From Pseudoscleropodium purum (Eukaryota > Streptophyta > Bryopsida > Hypnales > Brachytheciaceae), in assembly GCA_963969395.1 (NCBI GenBank), contig OZ017797.1:25668001-25732000 (forward strand): a DNA stretch of 64,000 bases. Reading direction: 5' to 3'. The notes below the pieces were generated by a model that was not told the origin of the DNA, searched no databases, and was given only the letters and a program-made list of their open reading frames with translations. Made by a program: the position numbers and the translations under genes. Shown piece after piece: positions 1-9,747 of the stretch; positions within the stretch are counted from its first letter, which is position 1, and each line of letters starts with the position of its first letter.

Positions 1-387
1 CCCCTCTCAAAGCTTTAGTATTATATATAGTTTTGACAAATAATTCAATGGTTAGAATATTTACTAAAACAATTTCAAACATTCAAATACCATACATTCA
101 GAAGTTAATTTCAAACCAACTTTACCAACCTTAGTCATTCAATGCAAACAAAGTAGATATTCTGCAATAATTTATACAACACTTTTGTAAATCAAGCCTT
201 CTAAGTTAAAGTGACAAAACTACTTCCAAAGTAATTGGTTTCTTGTGCCAACACATACAAGAGTTAATTCAAAGGTATTACAAGCTTCTATATGGCTCAT
301 TGCCATTGTATTATAGACAATAGATGTGGATTCTTGCCCTCTCAAATGTCCTATAGAACTAGGTTGTTTTCCTAGTCGGTTCAAGAC
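1..387. other. AT-rich intergenic DNA, no gene seen
   Basis: No open frame of useful length and no recognisable motif on either strand. Confidence 0.6.
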
Positions 388-581
388 ACTATAAGAAATC
401 TATATTTTAGATGACGGATTTTAGGTGACATTTAATGTAACAACCTATATTTTTATGTCAAAAATAATATCCGCCATAACATCTTGACATTATGGTGTAC
501 ATTATTTTTGACATAAAAACATGGGTTGTTACATTAAATGTCACCTAAAATCCTTCATTTAAAGCATGGGTTTCTTATAGT
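388..581. mobile_element. Foldback MITE with 81-bp inverted arms
   Basis: The left arm (388-468) and right arm (501-581) are inverted copies of each other. The ends read actataagaaa and tttcttatagt. The inner halves match almost perfectly (taggtgacatttaatgtaac and its complement), and the outer ~20 bases differ more. The 32-base centre is itself partly palindromic, so the whole 194 bp could fold into one hairpin. It has no coding capacity. The CACTA-like ends suggest a non-autonomous CACTA-type MITE, but I see no clear target duplication, so the superfamily is uncertain. Confidence 0.8.
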
Positions 582-1628
582 AAAATTTTTACCCAACTTC
601 CCAAAAGAAACTGGGACTCTCAAGTAGACAAGTCTATTATGACCCTGATCAACAATCTCAATATCTTATTACTATAATTTTATCAATAATAAAAGTGTCT
701 TGTCGAGCTTCTATATACAAACGGTTTACAAAACATTTTGTGATGATGTACACCCAAAGGCGATGCCTCTATCTATTCTTTGTCTTTGAGGATTTTGCCT
801 TCTTCTAGGCCTTATTCTTCTTGAACTTTTTTCCTTTAAGCCTTCATCTTGGCTTCCTCACAAATGCATGTTGATGTGTGTAGAGTGTAGTTCCTAGGGC
901 ATTTGAAACCTCAAGCTCTAGAGCTTTGAGGCCAATCCCCACACTTACTTATCTTTATGTTTTGTGAGATTATATAGAAGCTTGCACATCTTGTGCACAT
1001 AGAAAAGGGGTGTGCAATACTTGAGACTCTTCCCTTCCACCACTCCATACTTTATCAAGTGTTGAAGCAAACGGAGACCCTTGTAGAGGATGGACATCAT
1101 GAGTTGGTTGGATTGGCATTTTCAAAACATGGCTATGAGAATGTGGAGGTCCATGAGGTTCAATTTGGGCATGAAGACATGGTCGAGGTTGAATTTATTA
1201 TTGATTTTGAACATGGCCTCCCAAAGGATGGAAAGGTGGTGCTTAGTTTCCAAATCCACTGCTATTGCAAAAAGTTTGAAGAAAACCATTGGTGTGTTTT
1301 TCCACTTGTTGAGGCCCCCTTCTTGATCCAAGAGCGATTGAAGATTCATGGATTGAATTAAAGAGAAAAGAAAAAGAAAAGACCCTAGGGAGTTAAAGCC
1401 AAAAGAAATGAGGAGGGAATAGAGAAGAAACCTCAGGTGAAGGCAAGAGCAAAGAAGGTGAGAAGAATGAGAGGTCTCATGTTATTTATACTTTCAACAA
1501 TTAATGACAATATAAAAGTAAAGGCAATTATAAAAGTAAAGCCATGGATCTCCAATAATAATTATTAATGTAAAAATAATAGAAATTATTAATTAGACAT
1601 TTGGAACCAATCATAGTTGATGTAAAAA
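582..1628. other. Intergenic DNA with one unassigned open frame
   Basis: The only notable frame runs from 993 to 1361 on the plus strand (122 codons). It starts at GTG and has no early ATG. It includes segments such as LVGLAFSKHGYENVEV and FPLVEAPFLIQERLKIHGLN. I do not recognise the product. Nearby DNA (about 740-900 and 1380-1490) is purine- or pyrimidine-skewed, like decayed lysine-rich coding DNA. It may be a remnant of an old transposon gene; the evidence is weak. Confidence 0.3.
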
Positions 1629-1896
1629 CACTACAAAAAAATGAAGGAATAAATGACTACGAAGATTGACTGCTATGCAATCATTACAGACATTGTTGAC
1701 TACAAAATGACTTGGGGTCTTTGTAGTCATAGTCGACAAGTCATTTTTATAAATGACTATAGGTGTATTATCACCATCCATTTTGGACTCAAATGAGGAC
1801 TTGGATGAAACAAGGGCTATATGAGGTGTTAAAGAAAATATGTTTAAAGAAATCAGTACTGAGGTGCTATGTGGAAAGCAATTTTGGATTGTATAT

Positions 1897-2176
1897 GATG
1901 TGGACATCCATCTCAACAATCATTTTGTAGTTGCGCTCTAGTTTTGGCAGATCTATGAAAAATTTGATGTGGATATCCACGTCAATAGTAATTTTTTTTG
2001 TCATTTTGAAGTTATAATAGATCCAAGGAAAATTTGATGTGGACATTTACTCTAGTAGTCATTCTTTAGTTATTTTCTTGTTATTTTGAAGTTATGATAA
2101 ATCCATGAAAAATCCACCAAGAACATCCACATTAATAGTCATTCTCTTGTCATTTTCAAGTTATAGCAATACATCA
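1897..2176. repeat. Four imperfect ~70-80 bp tandem units
   Basis: Units begin near 1897, 1966, 2036 and 2117. The first three start with gatgtgga(c/t)at. All share a core of 'tcaatagt(c)att' followed by 'tcattttgaagttat' and 'atccatgaaaaat'. The units drift from one another, so the array is old. It passes into a degenerate atacatca-type stretch to about 2265. Confidence 0.7.
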
Positions 2177-2350
2177 TACATAATACATCATATAAAATAC
2201 ATTATATACATTACACCATATACAATTCACATCATACATCATATATAATATGCCATATAAAATATATCATAGGGTAGTTGCAAGAAAGGGTGTCTGTTTT
2301 TGGTAGCCCTTTACCAAAACTATAGTTTCTATGCTTAGTACTATGAGTAC

Positions 2351-2670
2351 TGATACGTGAATTATTTTCCGGACTCCAAACAAACATCCACGGATCCGTA
2401 AGCATAAATTTCCTTTATTTATTGATGTCCTCCCTTGAAACATACATTGCTTCTCCTAGTCCTAGTCTCTCTCCCCTCTTTTTTTTTGTGTGTGTCTCTC
2501 ATCATCTTGGACCCTCTTATCCTTTGCCTACTAACCACTATCTAGTAACCGCAACCTTGAGAATGATAATCTAACCGAAACATTAGGACCAACGAAAATA
2601 TTTCTTCCAATGGATGATACTATGTTTAATACCCATCTCACGGTTAACTAAGGCAACATAAGTTGCATCA
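2351..2670 (-). repeat. 3' LTR of the Ty3 element
   Basis: 320 bp beginning tgatacgtgaattatt and ending agttgcatca on the plus strand. It is nearly identical to 9427-9747. The polyprotein frame runs about 23 bases into this LTR before its stop. Confidence 0.95.
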
Positions 2671-5600
2671 TTTCCTCCCCAGGCTCAGGAGCGGCCATGG
2701 CGAACTGAGTCTGATCACTTCGACATCGATATATCTTCAGCTTCGATCCATTATACCATTTGCGTAAAATGACTCCATCAGGAGTGCTGAGCATGTATGT
2801 ACCATTGTCTCTAGCTTGGTAGATAGCAAAAGGTCCCTGCCACTTTGGACGAAATTTCTGCCCATGCTGCTTGATCAGCCACTGATCCATTAACATCACT
2901 AGGTCACTACGGTAAAACTGCACAATCCTCCTAGCTGAGTCATGCTTTGCCTTCCTCCGTCGTTGCAAAATTTCATAGTTCTGTAGAGCTCTTCGTCTCT
3001 CTTCATCTAACCTCTCAAGCAGCAGAATTTGACTCTCTAGAGACTCAACATCGCCCAAATTGTGTTGCACTGCCATTCGTAGAGAAGGGAGTTCCAGTTC
3101 GATGGGCACTGCGGCTTCGAAGCCAAAAGTCAACTGAAAAGGAGTGAACCCGGTTGCCGTCTTATGCGCGGTTCGATAGGCCCAAAGAGCTTCTCCTACA
3201 TGTAAATCCCACTCTCTCCGATTGTCTACTATCACCTTCCTTAGAATTCCAGTCAACACACCATTTGTCTTTTCAACCAGCCCGTTGGCCTGCGGATAAT
3301 AAGGGCTGGACCTCCGATGCTTTACGGACATCTTCTTCAGCAGCTCGGTGACCAACTCATTTACGAAATGAGTTCCTTGATCAGTCACGATCTCTAATGG
3401 ACAGCCGTATCTGCATATGATTTGGTTAAACATAAATTCAACAACAACTTTTTGATTACATTTCTTAACTGCCGCAGCCTCAGCCCACTTAGTTAGGTAG
3501 TCAATTGCCACAATGAGATACTCTTTGCGCCTTGCTGTTAAAGTCAGGGGCCCAACGAAATCCACACCCCATTTCTCGAATGCACCCGTAGGGAAAATTG
3601 GGTGCAATTCGGTGTAGGGCTTCTGCCTCTTTCCATAAGCTTGGCACTGTGAACAGCAACGACAATACTTGTTACAGTCGGCGAACAAAGTAGGCCAATA
3701 ATACCTTGCTTGAAGAACTTTCCTAGCGGTAATGTCAGTGGCGAAATGCCCACCACAAACTCCCTCATGTGACTGTCGCAGAATTTCCCGTGACTCCTCT
3801 GTTGCTACTGCTCTCCTGAGAACACCATCTTTGCCCGCATGGTATAACTCTCCACCAATCAAAGTGTAGGGGATACTTTTTCGCTGAATATTTCGCCGCT
3901 GCTATGCACTACTTTGCTCCAGCAATTTAAATTCATTCAAATAAGAAATCACCTCCCCGTAATTGAAATCCTGCACATCTGACGCTATGCCTACCGCAAA
4001 GCACTCCGAATCTTCAAATAACACCCCGGTCTCCTCATGAGAATGGTCGCCAAGCTCTACCAGTGTATTAGCGTATTTTGTGCGAGTTCCTCTCTCTGTC
4101 TTAAAGTCCAGATCAAAAGCCTGCAAGGCTACCATCAATCGCGCTGCTCGTCCCTCCGGGTTGGTCTGTTATACTATCTGCTTCAAACAATCGGTCTCAC
4201 TCTGCACCAGTGTTGAGAATGGACTCGCCAAAAGGTAATGTTTGAATTTGGTACATGCGTATAGCAATGCTATAGTTTGCCTCTCTGACGACGAATATTT
4301 CTGCTCACAAGTTGTAAGAAGTCGGCTCGCATAGTAAATCGGATGCGCCCTTCCTGAGTCGTCATTTTGAACTAACACGGCTGCCACCGCATGTTCACCA
4401 GAGGAAGAATTTATGATGAATCGCCGTGACCAGTCAGGGCCTTTCACAATAGGATATCTAGAAAGATGGTCCTTTATATAACTGAAGGCACGCTCCTACT
4501 GCTCCCCCCAATCAAAACCCTTCGACTTACTGATTAGAGCACTTATCGGTCTTCCAACTCCGGCCAAATTTGGAATAAACCTATTGTGATAAATTTTCAT
4601 GCCCCATAACCGGGATACTTGTTCTCGTGAAACAAGAGACTTCATCTTGACGATCCTTTGAACTTTGTCAGGATCTACTTTGATCCCTTGACATGAGACT
4701 ACATGACCTAGCAAGTGGCCCTCTTCAAATCCCAATTTGCATTTCTCGGGGCTCAACGAGCATCCGTATTCCCGTAACCGCTGAAAAGTAGCATATAAAT
4801 TGTTCGCGTGCTCACCTCATTTCCCATAAACGGCAAAATCATCCAAATATACCCGAATAAATTTACCGATGTACGGGCCAAAAATTTTGAGTTGGAGTCT
4901 CTAGAATGTGCCGCTTGCATTACAGAGCCCGAATGGCATCCTGAGATAAGCGAATGTGCCCCAAGGAGTCGTGAAAGTTGTATAAAGCACGCTATCGGGA
5001 TGGACCCTTACTTGATGATAACCTGCATATCCATCACAAAACGAATATAACTTGTGCCCTGTAACCTCATCTAGAAGCTCGTCTATGTGCGGCAAGGGTT
5101 GTCGGTCTTTCTTCGTGAAACGATTCAGAGCCCTGTAGTTAACACAAACCCTCCACTTTCCTCCTTTCTTCGGCACTATGACGACAGGCGACACCCACTC
5201 AGTGTTCTTCACCTCGGTTACGAAACCTCCTTCCAATAATCTGTCCAATTCCGCTCGCAGCACAGCCATCCTTTCCGGGGCCAAACGCCTTTGCTTAGCT
5301 CGAACTGGCTTAGCTCCGGGAACCAGCTCAATTCGATGTTCATCGAGAGTAATAGCAGGCAAATTGATATGCCTGCTCACGAAAAGATCAGCATACTCAA
5401 TTACCAGCTTCTCCATCAACTCACGCTCCTGCTCGGACAGTGCGGGCCCAAATTTCACCAACCGCAAGAGCTCCTCCTTCCTAGTCGGAACAACATCTAG
5501 ATCTTCCAAATGTGGCATCGACTTACTAACCATCTGAGGAAGGACGTCTATCGTGTATAACTCAGCCTCAGAATCACTGTCATCACTAGAATCGGTGGAC

Positions 5601-7513
5601 GGGTCAATACTCCACTCAGACTCTCCAGTTTCAATGTCTTCCCCTTCCGAGGTGCAACCTGAAGAACTTGTGACTGCCTCGGGTACCACTTGTATGCTCA
5701 CCTTGTTGAATGCGGACCCGATCTTCATGCGGCCCTTCTCCTAGTAATTCACGGCTCGAACCTGTCGCAGCCAAGGCCTTCCAAGGATGAGAGGATACCC
5801 ACCCCTCCCCGTTGAAATGTCAAGAACATAGAAATCCACCTTAACTGTGACTCCATTCACCATGATGGATAGCTGACGAATCATACCAAGGGACTGAACA
5901 CATCGTTGATCCGCTACTTTCAGACGCAAAGTAGATGACTTATCCGGCTTGAGATCAGCTTCTTGCATGAACCAACTGGCCATCACATTAACTGCACTTC
6001 CTCCGTCAATTAAACAACCGGCTATCTGATGTCCGTTCACTATGGCCTCCACCTGCGGTGATTTGGAATCTCCTCTGGTCTTATCCGTGACATGGACTTC
6101 TGACACTGGGTGTCTGCGCCGAGCATTGATTCCTTGCCGCAGCTCACAACGCAAGGACGGACATCTGGCAACTAACTGCCCAACCGTAATATTGGCTGTT
6201 TGAGAGCCCAAATCCTGCAAAATGGAGTACTCCGATTGCCCTCGGCTTAGAAGCAGGTCTTCTATCCCGATTTTCCTTCTGGTCCGACCAGTTGCCTCCC
6301 GCTTGTCTGATCTTGACTTCTTACTAACATGCAATTCAGGATCCTTTGGCGGGCACCCCCTCTTGGCCATCATTACCTCGGCCTCTTCCTCACTTCTTGA
6401 ACTAGAATTAACAAGTTGGAGCAAATTGACCTCAGCCAATTTCACAGTCGAAGCAGAAACCTCCCTGACCAGCTCTGGGCAGTCACTTCGATAATGCCCC
6501 TTTTGTCCGCATTGATGACATGTTATGAATTGAACTGATTTTGCCGGATTTAGGCGACTATCCCCTCCTGGGCTTTTCGAACGATTCCCACTCTGGCTTT
6601 GCAACAGGAATAACTTCAAGTCTCTCATCTCCGAGACCAACTGTGAGATTTCTGGCTCTTTCCCGTCAGCTCTCGTACCCTTCTGCACCGAATCCACCTG
6701 GGGAACATCAGTTGGCAATTGTAGGAAAACAGTTGTTGCTTGCACCAATCTGGTGACGACGGGTGTTGACGCGGCTGCAATCACTTGTGGCTGCACGAGA
6801 CTACTGAGGTTCAATTCTTTCCTTTGCGCTAGCGATAAAGCTTCCTCGAACGTCGCGGGTTCTTTCCACGACACTATCTCCTGTATCGACAGCTTCAACC
6901 CCCCGATGAAACTCCGCAGGACTAGCACATCTATACTGCGCATGTTATCAACAACGACCCCTGGAAGCTCAGATTCTCCTTCAACGTGCATGCATGTCGT
7001 TACATTCAGACTCCTCTGTATACGAGCTTGGAATTCTCGTACCCTCTCGCTAAACTGGCGGACTCTCTCCTCCGGTTGCTAGCGGATTAAACTCAAAGTT
7101 CCTAGAAGATTCTGATAACTCTCGCGCTCCTGGAATTCCGATATCAATGCCGAAGTCAACCCGAGCCACGTCGATTTTACTGAAACGGCTTGCCTATCAT
7201 ACCAGAAGGATGCTGTATCGTCTAGGTGAATTGGCAGCAACTCAAGCCAACTCCCTTCAGTCCTATCGCCACTTGCCATACAAGCTCGCTTGTATTGTTT
7301 CAGGAACTTTTCTGGGTCTTCTCCTTCTTTCCCGGTAAAGACAGGTATCGACACCATCTTGTTAATCAACTTGCTACCTCCTTTGTGAACTTCCTCTGCT
7401 CCTAGGTCTCGACCTTGTTCTTGCTGGTGGAACTTTGCAAACTGGGACCACAACGTTCCTTCACAATAAGCTGCTAATAAATCTCGCTCCCTCTCTGTCC
7501 TGTTACCATGCAT
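2648..7513 (-). pseudogene. gag-pol polyprotein, one frame with seven stop codons
   Basis: A single frame of 1,622 codons runs from the ATG at 7513-7511 to the TAG at 2650-2648. Domains in order are: gag capsid region (~residues 50-270); CCHC zinc knuckle CHQCGQKGHYRSDC (~330-343); aspartic protease with LIDGGSAVN (~500); reverse transcriptase with MPFGLCNA and YLDDF (Tyr at ~889); RNase H; and integrase with an HHCC finger and a D-D-35-E core (VTDQG to LVEKT, 35 residues between the last D and the E). The ending is LRKWYNGSKLKIY, with no chromodomain. In-frame stops lie at 7079-7081, 5741-5743, 4901-4903, 4817-4819, 4496-4498, 4169-4171 and 3902-3904 (five TAG, one TGA, one TAA). No frameshift is needed. 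The copy cannot make a full-length product unless it is read through. Confidence 0.9.
2671..2680 (-). other. Polypurine tract of the Ty3 element
   Basis: On the element strand this reads GGGGAGGAAA directly before the 3' LTR (TGATGC...), the expected site for plus-strand priming. It also encodes part of the polyprotein C-terminus (…GEEMMQ…). Confidence 0.85.
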
Positions 7514-7902
7514 CACAGCACATTTCGGGCTGCCTCGTCGGCCTCTCGATTCATTACTCTAGGCACATGGGAAATCTCAAAGGAATCGAAATCCTGTTTC
7601 AAACGAAGGGTAGCTTCATGATAAGGCCGAAGATTCTCTGCACGCACCTCCCAATTCCCGGCCACCTGATTGCAGACTAACTTTAAATCGACTCGAATCT
7701 GCAAACTTCGAATGTGCTTGCTCCTAGCTATCTCTAAACCGGTGATCAACGCAGCGTACTCCGACTCGTTGCAAGTTAATTTCTTACCCAGGTTCTGATG
7801 GAAAAACTCCTTCTCTCCTAAAGGGCTCTCCAGCACCACACCAACACCGGATCCTGCTACCCTCGAGCTGGAACCATCGAAGTTTAGTTTCCACACTTGC
7901 AT
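7513..7902 (-). CDS. Stand-alone RNase H upstream of gag
   Basis: 129 residues, intact, from an ATG at 7902. It is the plant/archaeal-type RNase H fold often called aRNH. It opens with WKLNFDGSS (first catalytic Asp), then NESEYAALITGLEIA (Glu), then RVDLKLVCNQ (Asp), and ends HVPRVMNREADEAAR (last Asp). The DEDD set therefore looks complete. This is separate from the RNase H inside pol. Its TGA overlaps the polyprotein ATG by one base (TGATG at 7515-7511), in a different frame, so gag would need reinitiation, leaky scanning or its own transcript. In Tat-type elements as I know them, the extra RNase H lies after the pol RNase H, so a position before gag is unusual. The role is inferred: removal of RNA from RNA-DNA hybrids during reverse transcription. 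Confidence 0.85.
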   Translation of the reverse strand: MQVWKLNFDGSSSRVAGSGVGVVLESPLGEKEFFHQNLGKKLTCNESEYAALITGLEIARSKHIRSLQIRVDLKLVCNQVAGNWEVRAENLRPYHEATLRLKQDFDSFEISHVPRVMNREADEAARNVL

Positions 7903-8229
7903 CGATGCCCTGACCCTTTCAATCGAGAAAGCTATTGGAACCCTCTCACTTAACCTGACTCCGACGAATCAACTTCCCTCCGGCTTGATCACTCATTGAC
8001 TTGCCCAGCAACTGATTCTTTCATTTTTAATTTCTCCTGATCATTCCTTGTCTCGCAGACCGGTGCTTCTTTCCGTGAATTGACACAGAACCGACACTTC
8101 CTACTTAATGGCCGTGCATCGCACATACGACCTGGCGCTCCCCCTTCACCGTCCATAACTACTACTTCATGCTCACTTTTCCCCACCAGTCAAATTCCAA
8201 ACCGCAACTAAAAAAAACAAGACCGACAA

Positions 8230-8619
8230 TCACAACTCCTGATCAACAACTGACGGAGTAGCCCATGAGCCAGCTTTAGCAAAAAATTGCAGATTCACCT
8301 CGTCGAACATTCTCAATGCATGAAAGTAATTTTCTGGCATTTCGGAAATCCCATACGAGTGTATTGCGAATTCAGTAATCTGTTCTACTTCCTCGGCTGC
8401 TTGAGTCTCTCTTCCCTCTTCCCCCAAATCAAGGTTAACAAACCCATCAGCTACCAATAAATTTTGTCTCACTTGACCGAACTCGCCGTCAATTGTCACT
8501 CTTTCTTCCACTTCGGTACCTCCCTCTGTTCGTTGAGCCTCGGCCAAACACATTTCGACGCACCCTCTTCTCACACTACCCACTGCCAAAAAAAAACAAA
8601 AAAAAACAAAAAAACTCAA
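8230..8619 (-). CDS. Unrecognised ORF in the Ty3 leader
   Basis: 129 residues. It starts with a hydrophobic, Phe-rich stretch (MSFFVFFCFFLAV) and continues as an acidic region. The N-terminus is encoded by the leader's A-rich repeat tract, so it may be fortuitous. It is in the same frame as the RNase H ORF downstream, but several stops separate them. I cannot assign a function; it may be non-coding leader. Confidence 0.2.
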   Translation of the reverse strand: MSFFVFFCFFLAVGSVRRGCVEMCLAEAQRTEGGTEVEERVTIDGEFGQVRQNLLVADGFVNLDLGEEGRETQAAEEVEQITEFAIHSYGISEMPENYFHALRMFDEVNLQFFAKAGSWATPSVVDQEL

Positions 8620-8746
8620 GCAGTCACAGTGCGGAGTCCCAGCCAGCCCCAGCCAGCAGTCCCAGTTGCAGCCAATCTACTCACTGCCAAAAAAAACAAA
8701 AAAACCTCAAACAGCTACAGTGCGGAGTCCCAGCCAGCCAGCCCCC
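8581..8746. repeat. Duplicated A-rich/CAGCC segment in the leader
   Basis: The block 'cactgcca-A-run-c-A-run ... cagtgcggagtcccagccag' occurs at about 8577-8650 and again at about 8685-8740. A related pair (cagcccgcaggctccgtcc) sits near 9000-9020 and 9125-9145. This is short-range duplication in the untranslated leader of the Ty3 element. Confidence 0.7.
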
Positions 8747-9190
8747 AGGCTCCGTCCTCCGCTACGCCTCCGTCGATGGCTGACACTACAGCCCCACCAG
8801 CAGCAGCAGCGGGTGACAGGATGGCGATGGCAGCAGCGGAGAAAGAGAACAACGCCGACGGACAAGGAGGAGAGAGAGTTTCTCCACGCAGGGCACGTGA
8901 CAGTTGCTCCTGCAATGGGACCACCATCACCAAGGCTCCAGCAACAACGCCTGGCGTCCTGGACTCCTGACCTGCGCCTGCGCCTCAGACCCGCAGCCAG
9001 CCAGCCCGCAGGCTCCGTCCTCCGGCCGCCTCGATTTTCCACTCCTGGAACTGGGGAATCAGATGCCTCCCAACCGCGACTCCTTCGCTCCGTCGCTCCG
9101 TCCGCCGCAGACCCGCAGCCAGGCCAGCCCGCAGGCTCCGTCCCGCTTCGCTCTCTCGTTATTTTTTTTTTTTCCCCGTGGCGCAGTTAT

Positions 9191-9252
9191 CTCGCAGCTC
9201 TCTCACAGTTCTCTCGCAGCTCTCTCGCAGCTCTCTCGCAGCTCCCTCGCAG
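9191..9252. repeat. 11-bp tandem repeat in the leader
   Basis: About 5.6 copies of ctcgcagctct with single-base variants, close to the primer-binding site. Confidence 0.85.
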
Positions 9253-9405
9253 ATCTCGCATCAACGGAGCTGACTGCGATAAAAAAAACTTAACGGGACA
9301 AAACAAAAGTAAATTGAAGAAAACTGAACATCAAATTCCTGAAGCGAAAACAATAGAAAATCTATAAAAATAAACGCCCAGCTCTCACCCTACTCGACTA
9401 TTCGG

Positions 9406-9423
9406 GTCCCGGCAACGGAACCA
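9406..9423 (-). other. Primer-binding site matching tRNA-Glu
   Basis: On the element strand TGGTTCCGTTGCCGGGA lies three bases after the 5' LTR. Its complement (tcccggcaacggaacca) matches the 3' end of plant tRNA-Glu, including the CCA tail, as I remember that tRNA. It is only the 3' 18 bases, so it is a primer site and not a tRNA gene. Confidence 0.85.
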
Positions 9424-9426
9424 AAA

Positions 9427-9747
9427 TGATACGTGAATTATTTTCCGGACTCCAAACAAACATCCACGGATCCGTAAGCATAAATTTCCTTTATTTATTG
9501 ATGTCCTCCCTTGAAACATACATTGCTTCTCCTAGTCCTAGTCTCTCTCCCCTCTTTTTTTTTGTGTGTGTCTCTCATCATCTTGGACCCTCTTATCCTT
9601 TGCCTACTAACCGCTATCTAGTAACCGCAACCTTGAGAATGATAATCTAACCGAAACATTAGGACCAACGAATAACATTTCTTCCAATGGATGATACTAT
9701 GTTTGATACCTATCTCACGGTTAACTAAGGCAACATAAGTTGCATCA
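9427..9747 (-). repeat. 5' LTR of the Ty3 element
   Basis: 321 bp, about 98.5% identical to 2351-2670. It should contain the element promoter; I did not find a convincing TATA box on the minus strand. Confidence 0.95.

Larger units (their letters stand above)
2351..9747 (-). mobile_element. Complete Ty3/gypsy LTR retrotransposon
   Basis: The 7.4-kb element lies on the minus strand. The LTRs are 2351-2670 (3' LTR) and 9427-9747 (5' LTR), running TGAT...ATCA, with gtac as a 4-bp repeat on both flanks. In element order come the tRNA-Glu primer site, a ~0.8-kb leader, a poorly supported leader ORF, a stand-alone RNase H ORF, and one long gag-protease-RT-RNase H-integrase frame ending at the polypurine tract. 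Integrase lies downstream of RT, as in Ty3. The integrase end has no chromodomain, so this is not a chromovirus; a Tat/Athila-like or bryophyte-specific lineage is likely. The LTRs differ by about four substitutions and one indel in 321 bp, so insertion was recent, yet the pol frame carries seven stops. Confidence 0.95.

Noticed and set aside
8464..9367. Plus-strand frames up to 233 codons rich in Pro/Ser/Arg
   Set aside because: They are antisense to the Ty3 leader, built from its duplications, and have no family resemblance.
9406..9423. tRNA-Glu gene
   Set aside because: Only the 3' 18 bases are present, and they sit exactly where a primer-binding site belongs.
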